Assembly: GCA_023488905.1 (NCBI GenBank) | Contig: JAMDCQ010000003.1 | Span: forward strand, 1 to 64,000 | Source: Candidatus Bathyarchaeota archaeon | GTDB taxonomy: Archaea; Thermoproteota; Bathyarchaeia; Bathyarchaeales; Bathycorpusculaceae | Length of the DNA: 64,000 nucleotides | Direction: 5' to 3' | Notes under the pieces: model-generated | What the model saw: the letters and a program-made list of their open reading frames with translations, nothing else | What the model was told of the DNA's origin: nothing | Databases searched by the model: none | Shown here: piece by piece, positions 53,147 to 61,614 of the stretch | Layout: the number at the start of each line of letters is the position of its first letter | How positions within the stretch are numbered: the first letter of the stretch is position 1 | Program-made: the position numbers and the translations under genes

Positions 53147-54262
53147 CTACACTTTTTCCAGTTGACGGATGACTTCGTCTCTAACCCCGTTTTCCTTCAA
53201 CTTGTTTTTAAGTAAATCAATTGTTCTAACAGGCGTTGGGTCAGCTTTACGTTCAACAGCCAGATAGACACTCAAGAAGTCGCCTACAACCACGGTGGAC
53301 AGCATCTTGGAAAGACAACTTTTTCCCTGCACATGCAAGTCGAAGGTGACGATGCCTGCGCTTTCGATTATGGCTTTTGTGATGTCGATGCGGCTTTCAA
53401 TTTCGCCTGGTTCATCTGCGTCACGTATGAAGATGATGCTGAACCATTTGCACTGTTCGCCTTTGCCTGACCACCCAACTATTTCGTTGTGATCTAGCTC
53501 AGGGAAGTATTCCCATTTGGCGGGGGATTTGCTGTTCTCGTTAAATTGCTGCTTAAACCTCTGCGCCACGCTACGATAGAAACCAAAACCATAGACAACT
53601 GGGGCTGAGTTCCAAAGGAAATGCGCCGTGTTCTTAGCAAAGTTGTCGTTTTGCGGTCTCTCTGGACCATTTTCCTCAACAACCTTCTCCAAAACCGCAA
53701 AGGTTTCTTCCAATTCCTCTGATACGCCCTTAACTAATCCTGCTTTTTCCATGTAAACCAGCAGGGGAATCAGCATATAGGGCAACGCAGCACGCGGGGG
53801 CATTCCGCCGGGAACCTGCAGATAGGGCACTTTGTGTTTTTTTGCGGCTTTAATCAATTTGCCGCCGCTACTGACACAGAAAACCATGCAGCCGCGTTTT
53901 AAGGCATCCAGAAACGCGCTTAAGGACTCTTCAGTGTCGCCCGAGTAGCTTGAAACCACCACAAGGGTTTTTTGGTCAGCGTATTGGGGCAGGTTGTATT
54001 CTCGGTTGACTTCTATGGGTACAGTGAGCTTGTTTCTTGCCCAGTCCTTGAAGAGGTCGCCGCCGATTGCGGAGCCGCCCATGCCAACTATGATAATGTT
54101 GTCTGGGACAGAGTAGCTTGCCTTGATTTTCTGAGCTATCTTTGCAGCTTCGCGGTAATGCTGCGGCGCGTTGATGCAGAAATCTATCATGCCGCTTTTG
54201 TCTACCGCACGGATTTTTTCTATGTCATCTAAAAGGGGCTTATTCAAGTCTGTGTCCTCCAA
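53147..54262 (-). CDS. Bifunctional phosphoglucose/phosphomannose isomerase
   Basis: A 371-residue SIS-fold isomerase of the archaeal PGI/PMI family. Motifs: VGMGGSAIGGDLFKDW, SSYSGDTEESL, ELDHNEIVGW and the C-terminal DPTPVRTIDLLKNKL. It interconverts glucose 6-, fructose 6- and mannose 6-phosphates. Its 3' end faces the inositol-phosphate synthase, which uses glucose 6-phosphate. Confidence 0.92.
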   Translation of the reverse strand: MEDTDLNKPLLDDIEKIRAVDKSGMIDFCINAPQHYREAAKIAQKIKASYSVPDNIIIVGMGGSAIGGDLFKDWARNKLTVPIEVNREYNLPQYADQKTLVVVSSYSGDTEESLSAFLDALKRGCMVFCVSSGGKLIKAAKKHKVPYLQVPGGMPPRAALPYMLIPLLVYMEKAGLVKGVSEELEETFAVLEKVVEENGPERPQNDNFAKNTAHFLWNSAPVVYGFGFYRSVAQRFKQQFNENSKSPAKWEYFPELDHNEIVGWSGKGEQCKWFSIIFIRDADEPGEIESRIDITKAIIESAGIVTFDLHVQGKSCLSKMLSTVVVGDFLSVYLAVERKADPTPVRTIDLLKNKLKENGVRDEVIRQLEKV

Positions 54263-54336
54263 TAACCCGCAGTTTTATATCTTCATCCCGCCTTTTAAGC
54301 TCAGCGCAGACAAGTAAGCATCAAGGAAAAAGAAAC

Positions 54337-55191
54337 ATGACTAAAAAGAAGCTCTCAATCGCCATTCCAGCGTCAGTGATTTCAGACACTCCGCATTTGC
54401 GGGAGAAAACCTCAAAAATCGGTTTGATTGCGCGGTCAGCCGCGATTTTCAGAGTGGACGAAATCATCGTTTACCCCGACAACACCAGAGTCAACCAGCA
54501 AAAAGACCTCGAATTTATCGCATTACTGTTGAATTATTTGGAAACTCCCCAATATTTGCGCAAAGCCCTCTTCAAACTCGACCCCGACTTACAATACGCA
54601 GGGATTCTGCCGCCGCTTCGTACGCCACACCATCCAGTCAGCGGCAAAACCAAGCACCTAAAAGTCGGCGAATACCGCGAAGGCTTAGTGCTCCAAGAGC
54701 GCAAAGACGGTTTAGCGGTGGATATCGGGGTGCAGCAGCCCGCGCTTCTGCGGCAACGGCAATTCCGAATGGGGGAACGCTTGACAGCGCAGGTGGTTAA
54801 TGTCGGCGAAGTAGTGGAGGTTCAGCCAGTTAGCCGCGAGGATGTGCCTCTTTATTGGGGTTATTCGGTTAGGGCGGAGAAGCGGTCTTTTGGGCAATTA
54901 TCCAAAGACAACCGCTTCAACCTTCGGATTGCAACTGCCCGCATAGGAGACAATTTTGTGGATGTAGCAACCAAAATCGGTGAACAATGGAGTGGCAGTG
55001 ACCGAGTTTTGGTCGGGTTCGGTGCACCTTCACGGGGACTCCACGAAATCGTTGAAGATGAGGGCTTAAAGCTCCCTGACTTAGCTGAATTTGTGGTGAA
55101 TACTGTTCCTAATCAGGGCACGGCAACGGTTCGCACTGAAGAAGCGCTTTTGGCGACGCTGGCAGTCCTCAACACCTACTTCCCGTATTAG
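54337..55191 (+). CDS. SPOUT-fold putative RNA methyltransferase (COG2106)
   Basis: A 284-residue protein with the N-terminal half-knot SIAIPASVISDTPHLREKTSKIGLIARSAAIFRVDEI, an inserted OB-like beta domain (about 100-180), and the C-terminal SAM-knot region LVGFGAPSRGLHEIVEDEG followed by NTVPNQGTATVRTEEALLATL. The family is predicted to methylate rRNA uridine at N3; no substrate can be read here. The gene begins 75 bp from the divergent PGI/PMI start. Confidence 0.85.
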   Translation: MTKKKLSIAIPASVISDTPHLREKTSKIGLIARSAAIFRVDEIIVYPDNTRVNQQKDLEFIALLLNYLETPQYLRKALFKLDPDLQYAGILPPLRTPHHPVSGKTKHLKVGEYREGLVLQERKDGLAVDIGVQQPALLRQRQFRMGERLTAQVVNVGEVVEVQPVSREDVPLYWGYSVRAEKRSFGQLSKDNRFNLRIATARIGDNFVDVATKIGEQWSGSDRVLVGFGAPSRGLHEIVEDEGLKLPDLAEFVVNTVPNQGTATVRTEEALLATLAVLNTYFPY

Positions 55192-55226
55192 TTTCCTCGC
55201 TTTACCTTATTTTGGTAAATGCATAA

Positions 55227-56390
55227 ATGCTTCCGTCTGTTAATTTTGAGGCTATGCCCAACTTAGACCTCGCCATGCCCACTGCCCTTCTAATCGTGGT
55301 CACCGTCGCCTTGTTCCTAAACAGGCGCGTCGAAGGTAAACTGATATCTACTGTTGAAGAGAAAGAATTCAAAACCCGCGACGTCATCTTGCTGGTCGTT
55401 TTCATCGCCATCATGATCTCGGTCATAGCTTATACGTCCATAATCAACCCTGGCGGAGTTTTCCAAAACGTCCTGCTAATCCTGTTCCTGTCCTCTTACA
55501 CCATGTTGCTGTTCACGTTCTCCTACATATTCACCAACCTCACAAGAGCACGCGCACAGCTGCTTTCGATAGGTTTTGGCACCGCAAGCTTAGCTGCGGG
55601 GTTAGCCAGCCTTTTGAGCCAACTCGCAGATGCATACACCATTTATCGGGCTGCTGCCTTCATCGGGTTAGCCGTGTTCTGTTTTGGTGTTGCAGCATAC
55701 GAGCGCTTCAGCGTGAGCGTCAAAAAGGGAAAATGGTACATTGCCGCGCAGCCGCCTGCAATTTTCTTGCTGCTGTTTGTTTTCTTTAATTTCCTCTACG
55801 AGGGCACGGTTGCGCTTTGGTTCCCCTTCTTGATGGATTTGTTCGGTTTCACGTTTGCGATTTTGATTATTCTGTATTTGTCTTCGATGTTTAATTGGAA
55901 AACAGTCGGCTTATTCGCGGTCCTCTTAACTATGCTGGATATAATCTTGGTCATCGGAACTGGCACCATGGTAACCGCCGCCAAACAATTCACTGGGCTG
56001 GGCTTGCCAGTGTTGGTGTATCTGCCAAACGTGCCCTTCCTGTACTCAGCCGACGGCTTGCTGTTAAACCGCGGTTTGGGATTAGGTGACTTTTTCTTCG
56101 CTGGCATCTTAGCCGTGCAAACGTACAAGAAATTTGGCAGAAACACCGCTTTAGCCTCAACCGTTGCTATGGCTGTGGCTTTCGGAGTCTGGGAAGCCTA
56201 CTTAGCAGACATCTTAACCTTGCTTAACCCAATTATGGGGCGAGAAATCGGCGGGTTCCCCGGCACTTTGATGATTATCAGCGGTTGGGCTCCAGTAGTT
56301 GCTTACAAGCTGCTCAAGGCGAAAAGTGAAAATAAAACCGTCGCTACAGCCATGGAGCCCACAGAGCCTGCGGTCACCCAGCCATTGTAG
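55227..56390 (+). CDS. Polytopic membrane protein, presenilin/SPP-like GxGD protease candidate
   Basis: A 387-residue protein with about nine hydrophobic helices. Two intramembrane aspartates have the presenilin/signal-peptide-peptidase arrangement: D238 in TMLDIILVIGTGTMVT and D288 in NRGLGLGDFFFAGIL, with a glycine/proline-rich loop (LGLPVLVYLP) between. The last helix pair has FPGTLMIISGWAPVVA; a canonical PAL motif is not clear. By analogy it would cut transmembrane helices of other proteins. It lies 36 bp after the SPOUT-like gene. The assignment is an inference from motif order. Confidence 0.6.
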   Translation: MLPSVNFEAMPNLDLAMPTALLIVVTVALFLNRRVEGKLISTVEEKEFKTRDVILLVVFIAIMISVIAYTSIINPGGVFQNVLLILFLSSYTMLLFTFSYIFTNLTRARAQLLSIGFGTASLAAGLASLLSQLADAYTIYRAAAFIGLAVFCFGVAAYERFSVSVKKGKWYIAAQPPAIFLLLFVFFNFLYEGTVALWFPFLMDLFGFTFAILIILYLSSMFNWKTVGLFAVLLTMLDIILVIGTGTMVTAAKQFTGLGLPVLVYLPNVPFLYSADGLLLNRGLGLGDFFFAGILAVQTYKKFGRNTALASTVAMAVAFGVWEAYLADILTLLNPIMGREIGGFPGTLMIISGWAPVVAYKLLKAKSENKTVATAMEPTEPAVTQPL

Positions 56391-56467
56391 AGCAAAACAA
56401 CTATTTTTTATAATTCAACGAGTAAAAGATTTTGGGAAAAATTGGTTAAAAATAAGAGTGAGGCGGT

Positions 56468-56788
56468 TTACCCGAATAGGGCGCCTAATCCTTCTAGTGC
56501 TGCTTCTTCTTTGGCTTTTTCTTCTTCAGCTTTCTTCTTCTTGTCTTCTGGTGCGGCTGCTGCTGGTTTAGATTCGCCTGCTGGAGCTGCGACTGGCGCG
56601 GCTGCCATCATGGTTGGAGCTGCTTTGATTGCTTCGTCGATGTTTACTTCGCTGAGTGAAGCTACGAGTGCTTTAACTTGGACTGCATCAACTGTTAAGC
56701 CTGCTGCTTCGAGTACTTTTGTTACTGAAGCTTCGTCGATTGGTTTTCCTGCCTTGTGAAGGAGCATTGCTGCGTAAATGTTTTCCAT
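56468..56788 (-). CDS. rpl12: 50S ribosomal protein P1 (L12)
   Basis: A 106-residue acidic stalk protein. The N-terminal dimerisation domain MENIYAAMLLHKAGKPIDEASVTKVLEAAGL is followed by an alanine-rich hinge (about 60-80), a charged KKKKAEEEKAKEEAA stretch and the factor-binding tail LEGLGALFG. It recruits translational GTPases to the ribosome. The L1/P0 genes that usually precede it are not here; upstream are its own promoter (TATATA near 56913-56920) and then repeats. Confidence 0.95.
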   Translation of the reverse strand: MENIYAAMLLHKAGKPIDEASVTKVLEAAGLTVDAVQVKALVASLSEVNIDEAIKAAPTMMAAAPVAAPAGESKPAAAAPEDKKKKAEEEKAKEEAALEGLGALFG

Positions 56789-57079
56789 ACCTTTTCACCT
56801 CTTCATCGGACTATTTTAACTTTATTGGTCTAACCTGTTCCCGCATGTCGAGAACTGGTTGTAACCTGAATTGGCAGTTAGTTATGCCGATTTCTTGCCG
56901 TTTAGAAGAATACTATATACCTTAAGAACCTTTCGTCAACGCATAAAGAGTATCTATTTTCCTCGGACGCCAATGTAGTGCTTGTTGTTGGGGTAGCTGG
57001 GTTTGCTGGTCTTTTTGGGCGGTGCAAGCGTTTTCCACATGTTCGGTTAGACAGGACGGTAGACTGGAACTCAACTGCG
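56789..57079. promoter_or_regulatory. 5' region of rpl12
   Basis: A GAGGTG ribosome-binding sequence lies a few nt before the rpl12 ATG, and TATATAGTATTC (minus strand, around 56905-56919) is a TATA candidate, leaving a leader of roughly 100 nt. The remaining sequence up to the repeat holds no gene. Confidence 0.4.
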
Positions 57080-57590
57080 ATTTCTCTACTAGACCCCCTT
57101 ATTTAAAGGCGCATACGAAACCGTATGCGGACAAGCAGAAACCACGCGACCTCTCAGCCGCTACCTCCCCTCCCTTATCAGTAGATCAAAAATTAATCTT
57201 GGAAGTTGCAGGGGACCCCTCTTGTTTCAACAACAACCAACGCATTATGCAGAATGTTGTGTTTTGGCTGCCGCTTTTGTGCATAGTTGCAGCTGGTTGA
57301 GGGTCGATTTCGCAAGCAGTTCGAATCCCAAAGAGTCCACTGTTTTGAATTTTTAAACTGTTAGATAATGGCAGATCCTATATTCATAATCTACCTTGTG
57401 GGCATGGTGGGCGGCTGCTTTTGGGTTCTGCGTCTGTGATGCGTTGCTGACGGGTCGTAACTAGTTTTTTAAACGCTGCCTTCTTAACGCATGACGTTGT
57501 TTTTTCTACAGTTGCTGTTTGGTTGTGGCGGTTTGTGCAAGCAGCTGGTTAGGTTGGCGGTCTCAGCGGCCCAATAATTATATAAGTTTG
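57080..57590 (-). repeat. Composite dispersed repeat (hairpin module plus other modules)
   Basis: Non-coding. 57080-57182 is the reverse complement of the unit at 1136-1260 and contains the perfect hairpin CGCATACG-AAAC-CGTATGCG. It is followed by a MITE terminus TTATCAGTAGATCAAAAATT (57176-57195), and then by the ACCCCTCTTGTTTCAACAACAACC module also found at 8410-8450 and 37800-37840. The order hairpin module, MITE end, third module shows that units can be combined. The last 100 bp hold a second GTGCAAGCAGCTGGTT-like piece. Confidence 0.65.
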
Positions 57591-57642
57591 TATAACTATT
57601 ATGTGGGTTAGCCAAGGAATCCGCATAGGGAGAAGAAATGAA

Positions 57643-57900
57643 ATGACAAAAGTTATACACGAACCCAACCTCCAAACCATACTAATGATAGAAAACGCAC
57701 TCAAAACAAGCGGCACTTACCCAACAAAAAAGCAACTATGGAAATCCCTGCCAAAAAAGATACAATACCAAACATTCAACAGAGTACTAGAATACCTAGA
57801 AAGCTCCAACAAAATAACATTCAACACAAGAAAAATAATCTGGATATTCCCAGACAACCCAAAACTAAAACAACTACTCGACTCAAGCACTAAACTTTAG
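57643..57900 (+). CDS. Small winged-helix-like protein, possible antitoxin partner
   Basis: An 85-residue protein from ATG 57643, chosen because GGGAGAAG lies about 8 nt upstream. The pattern EPNLQTILMIENALKTSG, KKQLWKSLPKKIQYQTFNRVLEYLESSNKI and IIWIFPDNPKLK is a small wHTH seen in archaea near toxin-type genes (from memory). It is convergent with the RelE/ParE-like gene, overlapping by 4 bp, which is not the usual toxin-antitoxin operon order, so the partnership is only a suggestion. Confidence 0.55.
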   Translation: MTKVIHEPNLQTILMIENALKTSGTYPTKKQLWKSLPKKIQYQTFNRVLEYLESSNKITFNTRKIIWIFPDNPKLKQLLDSSTKL

Positions 57901-58232
57901 TCATCGTACCCAAACCTTTCACTATACTCTTTATGTGACTCAAAATACTCCAGTACAACCGCCACCAACCTACAACCATCAGCGATTATTGTATAAGCAA
58001 GCCTACAATCGCCCACCTCTAAACGGTACAAGTTATTGATTCCATACTTCACCACGTAATAATCAGGGAATTTCTCCCTTCCAACCTTATCGCCCACTTG
58101 CCAGTTCTCCTTAATAGAATCGATACAAGCATTAATCCTCTTGAACACCTCGCCAGCTCTGTTTAACCCTGCATAATAAGCATTGAACTCTTTTGAAGCC
58201 CTGACTTCATCAGGCGCTTTTTTCTTAGCCAA
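57897..58232 (-). CDS. RelE/ParE-family toxin-like protein
   Basis: A 111-residue protein from TTG 58232. The RelE/ParE fold pattern is clear in the second half: GINNLYRLEVGDCRLAYTIIADGCRLVAVVLEYFESHKEYSERFGYD. RelE members cut mRNA on the ribosome; ParE members act on gyrase, and the sequence does not separate these. No antitoxin is encoded directly upstream on this strand; only a 12-codon frame overlaps the TTG. Confidence 0.7.
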   Translation of the reverse strand: MAKKKAPDEVRASKEFNAYYAGLNRAGEVFKRINACIDSIKENWQVGDKVGREKFPDYYVVKYGINNLYRLEVGDCRLAYTIIADGCRLVAVVLEYFESHKEYSERFGYDD

Positions 58233-58707
58233 CTAGGTAAATACACTCCCTGATACGAAGCATCTATTTTTGCTTTTAATATATAAGAAAATTGTAAATT
58301 ACGTCAGCGGTTATACAGGAAAGCTAACTTTAATTTAACCTCGGAATTTCGAATTTATCAACCACTTGTTTCTATGGCTTCACAGCCTTCATAAAAAACC
58401 AAAACAACCAACAAACCCGGCATGGAAGCATTTAGGTTACGCCAGATAATTAAAGATGATAAACCTATCGATTACTTGTCAAGTAAAGCACATGTTAGAA
58501 AGGAAGACATTAAAAACTATAAGAAATTTTAAAGATAAAGTGTCTTCTGGACTTGACAGTTCTGAATCCTGATTCGGAATCTAAATTTAGTTATAAAATA
58601 ACTGCTTTATACAAGCGCCCTGTACATTGAGATGTTCAAAGAGTGCGATTGTGTTACAGTTGGAAGAGATGAAGAGGGAAATCGAAGCCCTCGTCATAGC
58701 TAAAGGG
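58233..58707. other. 475-bp gap with possible gene remnants
   Basis: No secure gene. A 36-codon frame at 58422-58532 (ends RKEDIKNYKKF) and a short frame near 58650-58722 reading LQLEEMKREIEALVIAKGL look like fragments of small regulators or antitoxins. Sequence is AT-rich with a TATATA tract at about 58281 that may be the promoter of the RelE-like gene. Confidence 0.4.
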
Positions 58708-58992
58708 TTAATGTTCCAGTAGTTTTTGGATTTCCTCTATATACGATGCCACTTTTTTTCCCTTATCACTGAGCGAATATTGCGGTCCATAGGGGCTTGT
58801 TGTTTTCATGGTTATGTCTATGAGTTTGTTTTTTTCTGCGTAGTCTTTGGCTGAGTATATTGCGCGTTGGCCTGCGGGGGTGCCTTTTATGATTTCGGTT
58901 ATGCCTGCTTTTGGGTGTTTTTTAAGGTATAATATGAACCGAACGATTGCTGTTAATTCGTCGAAGCAATCTGTTGGGGTGAGTGTGGACAT
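58708..58992 (-). CDS. Small winged-helix regulator
   Basis: A 94-residue protein from ATG 58992 (MSTLTPTDCFDEL). It has a winged-helix pattern: TAIVRFILYLKKHPKAGITEIIKGTPAGQRAIYSAKDYAEKNKLI and a wing YGPQYSLSDKGKKVASYIEE. A longer reading to 59070 adds a poor N-terminus and is rejected. It is divergent from the gene at 59117. MarR-like in style; target unknown. Confidence 0.65.
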   Translation of the reverse strand: MSTLTPTDCFDELTAIVRFILYLKKHPKAGITEIIKGTPAGQRAIYSAKDYAEKNKLIDITMKTTSPYGPQYSLSDKGKKVASYIEEIQKLLEH

Positions 58993-59116
58993 TTTTGGTC
59001 TGCTTGGTACTTGGGGCTTGTTGTTTAAGTGATTTATTACGCACAGAGAACATAAAAATGCATAAAGCATATAAGCACTGAATAAGCATACGACAAACTA
59101 AGGAGAAATGTGTCGT

Positions 59117-59560
59117 ATGGATGACCCAATCAATAAGTTACCTGAAGAGCTTAGGGCGAAATACAGGATACAGGCTTGTGTGTGTTGTGATGTTGTTGAG
59201 TGTTTGAAGGTTGCGGCGGCGTTGAAGTTGTGGCGGGATCGTGGTTATCGGGATATAGAGTTTGCGTCGCCGTTGACTTTTGGCAGAAAAAAGTTCTTCG
59301 TTGATGTTTTAGCCAAAAAAGAGGACCATGTGGTGGGGGTTGTGTGCATGCTGAGTCTTCATTTGGGGTGGCTGCGCTGGCAGGTGAAGCGGTTACGTCA
59401 TTGTTTGCCGCCAAGCACTTACTTTGTTATTGTTTTTCCCTCAACGGTGGGTGAGCGGGTGGATAGGGCGGCTTTTTTGGCTGACGAGGTATGGGTCACC
59501 AGCGAGGACAACAGCAAAGTGGTGAGCATGAGGTTTATCTCGGTCTGGCATAAAGGATGA
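59117..59560 (+). CDS. Hypothetical protein
   Basis: A 147-residue protein from ATG 59117; the earlier ATG 59108 is only 2 nt from the AGGAG. Unrecognised. The alternating strands YRDIEFASPLTFGRKKFFVDVLAKKEDHVVGVVCM recall a PD-(D/E)xK-like nuclease core (D/V-D-x-L-x-K), but conserved acidic positions are not certain. A TATA element GCATATAAG (59068-59076) lies about 30 nt before the likely transcript start. Confidence 0.5.
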   Translation: MDDPINKLPEELRAKYRIQACVCCDVVECLKVAAALKLWRDRGYRDIEFASPLTFGRKKFFVDVLAKKEDHVVGVVCMLSLHLGWLRWQVKRLRHCLPPSTYFVIVFPSTVGERVDRAAFLADEVWVTSEDNSKVVSMRFISVWHKG

Positions 59561-59634
59561 AAAACTGCCTCTGCGTATTCATAACGCTTATCTTTATGGC
59601 GCTCTTCAACAATGCGGATAAAGGGTAGATTTAC

Positions 59635-60594
59635 ATGGGAAACATTACAGTCGCCGTTTTGGGCGCACAGGATTACAGCAGTGGAATCGGCAAAAAAGGC
59701 ACCTCCACAGACATTACACTCTACGACATCAAAAAAGGCGAAGCCACCGTCACCTTAATTGAACCCACCCGTTACCCCGAACGCCTAGCACCCCTATTCT
59801 ATGCATGCGCCCTAGCAACAAAAGCCATAGTAGTCGTTGATGCACTTAACGCTGAGTTTGGCGAGCAACTGGTCATGCTTCAGTGTAGCGGCATTAAAAG
59901 CGGCTACTTCGTGCTACGCAATTATATTCCTAAAGAAAAAATCGAGCCCCTCATAAAGGGCACCAGCATTGAAGGCTTCGAATTCCTAAATGATGATACT
60001 AACGTTTTACGAGAGAAACTTCTCGCCGAAGCCGCTCAAGTAAAACCCGACGAAGGACAAGCGGTTGGAACAGTACCAATTGACCACGCCTTCAACGTAA
60101 AAGGTGTCGGCGTAGTCATTCTGGGCATAGTTGTATACGGGGCAGTGGCGAAGCATGCAAAACTCAAGGCTCTGCCCAGCTCCAAAGTAGCTGAAGTGCG
60201 CTCCATCCAGAAGCATGACGACGAATTCGAAACTGCAACCTTAGGCGACCGCGTCGGCTTCGCACTCAAAAACGTTGAAGTGGAAGATGTAGATCGAGGA
60301 GTCGTCTTAACCAATGACCCCACGATCAAAACATCAAATAAACTCGAGACCTCCGCCTCGCTTGTCAAGTACTGGCAAACACCAATCAAGACAGGCATGG
60401 TTATGCATGTTGGTCACTGGGCACAATTTGTAACCGCCAAAGTAGAATCCGCCTCAGAGGGCGGCGACTTCCGCAAACCATCCTTGACATTGGCGCTGGA
60501 TAAGCCTCTGGTTTATCGTCCCGGCGATAAGGCAGTTTTGATGTATTTGGAGGGCGCGAAGTTGCGGGTTGCTGGAACACTCGGCTTAACATAG
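59635..60594 (+). CDS. EF-Tu/SelB-like protein with degenerate GTPase domain
   Basis: A 319-residue protein resembling archaeal EF-Tu/SelB-type translation factors. The N-terminal G-domain region reads VAVLGAQDYSSGIGKKGTSTDITLYD, so the GHVDHGKS/T P-loop is absent; NKxD is also not seen. Residues about 145-320 keep two beta barrels (PIDHAFNVKGVGVVILGIVVYGAVAKHAKLKALP, then a C-terminal barrel with YRPGDKAVLMYLEG). It may bind RNA or a partner factor without hydrolysing GTP. Single gene with its own upstream region. Confidence 0.75.
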   Translation: MGNITVAVLGAQDYSSGIGKKGTSTDITLYDIKKGEATVTLIEPTRYPERLAPLFYACALATKAIVVVDALNAEFGEQLVMLQCSGIKSGYFVLRNYIPKEKIEPLIKGTSIEGFEFLNDDTNVLREKLLAEAAQVKPDEGQAVGTVPIDHAFNVKGVGVVILGIVVYGAVAKHAKLKALPSSKVAEVRSIQKHDDEFETATLGDRVGFALKNVEVEDVDRGVVLTNDPTIKTSNKLETSASLVKYWQTPIKTGMVMHVGHWAQFVTAKVESASEGGDFRKPSLTLALDKPLVYRPGDKAVLMYLEGAKLRVAGTLGLT

Positions 60595-60844
60595 CCCGCA
60601 TAGCCGTAACTTGCATGTTCCCATCCAAGCACACTTTCCTTCCAATTATATATGGTAATCCATATTTACGATACTGCCCCGAATTTCTGAGCCAGCGTAA
60701 ACAACGTTTATTACCGATCAGACTTCAAGCGGCTTTCGGGAAACACCTCTGAAGGCTAAAAACAGCTCTCGCTTACAAGCCCCAGACACCTCCATACGCG
60801 TTAAGTTAGGTGTTAGGCTGGGCGTTGAGGGCAAACTCTTCTGC

Positions 60845-61303
60845 TTGGTTGCCTTTGCCGCAGTATACGGTTTAGTCTTCATTAACTACATTGATGTGGT
60901 GTCGTCGGGTTTCACGTATGGCTACCATGTTTGGCTGGTTGTGATGTATTTCTTGCCCTTCGTCGGGTTCTCCATGTTTAACCTAAAAAACTGGGGCCTA
61001 ACCTTTGGGCTGGGTTTACTTGCCTCGCTTATGAACGACGTCTTCTACGGGTTAACCAAATACATATTCGGAGTTTCCTATGATCTAAATAGGTACTACA
61101 GTCTATGGCTTATTCCACAGGGCGAAAAACTGTTCACCCTAAACCTGGGCTTCACCGAGGTCGCAGTTTATTCTTGGATGATGGCACTTTCAATTTACCT
61201 TCGAATCGTCGCAGTAGTGGCGCTGTTATGGTACTGGAAACGCACCCAAACCAAACAACCCCCCTACAACAGAGCACGTCAGGCGCTCTTTAGCTCAAAA
61301 TAA
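60845..61303 (+). CDS. Small polytopic membrane protein
   Basis: A 152-residue protein with about four hydrophobic helices (VAFAAVYGLVFINYI, YHVWLVVMYFLPFVGFSMF, LTFGLGLLASLMNDVFYGL and VYSWMMALSIYLRIVAVVALLWYW) and a basic C-terminus. Unrecognised. TTG 60845 is the only standard start, but the frame is open about 140 bp further upstream, so the N-terminus is uncertain. Confidence 0.6.
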   Translation: MVAFAAVYGLVFINYIDVVSSGFTYGYHVWLVVMYFLPFVGFSMFNLKNWGLTFGLGLLASLMNDVFYGLTKYIFGVSYDLNRYYSLWLIPQGEKLFTLNLGFTEVAVYSWMMALSIYLRIVAVVALLWYWKRTQTKQPPYNRARQALFSSK

Positions 61304-61474
61304 CGCGTACTATTGATAGCCACCTGATGTTGAGCTTAAGCAGTCACCTAAATTCACGAACACATGGGTAGGGAATTCAAAGAGCCCAAGCGTAGCCATA
61401 TTGTGGCTTTGTTGGTCTCTAATAAGAAATGCTTATTAAACGAGGTGGATTAGAGATTAGAAGCCGCATTGTTT

Positions 61475-61552
61475 GGGCGAGTAGATCAGCCTGGTACGAT
61501 CGCCACGTTGGCATCGTGGAGGTCGCGGGTTCAAATCCCGCCTCGTCCACCA
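61475..61552 (+). tRNA. tRNA-Ala (GGC)
   Basis: Cloverleaf: acceptor GGGCGAG with CTCGTCC, including the G3-U70 pair that identifies tRNA-Ala. D arm GATC/GATC, anticodon stem CCACG/CGTGG with loop TTGGCAT (anticodon GGC), T arm GCGGG-TTCAAAT-CCCGC. Encoded CCA at 61550-61552. No intron. Confidence 0.93.
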
Positions 61553-61614
61553 ACAACCTAAACTCAAAAATCATTATGTGAGGGCAACAATTTTTTTCCC
61601 GTTAAATTAATCAA

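Noticed and set aside
57300-57350. GTTCGAATCCC resembling a tRNA T-loop
   Set aside because: No acceptor, D or anticodon arm can be built around it; it belongs to the composite repeat.
58422-58532. A 36-codon frame in the RelE-like locus
   Set aside because: Too short, no ribosome-binding site and no recognisable fold; described only as a possible remnant.
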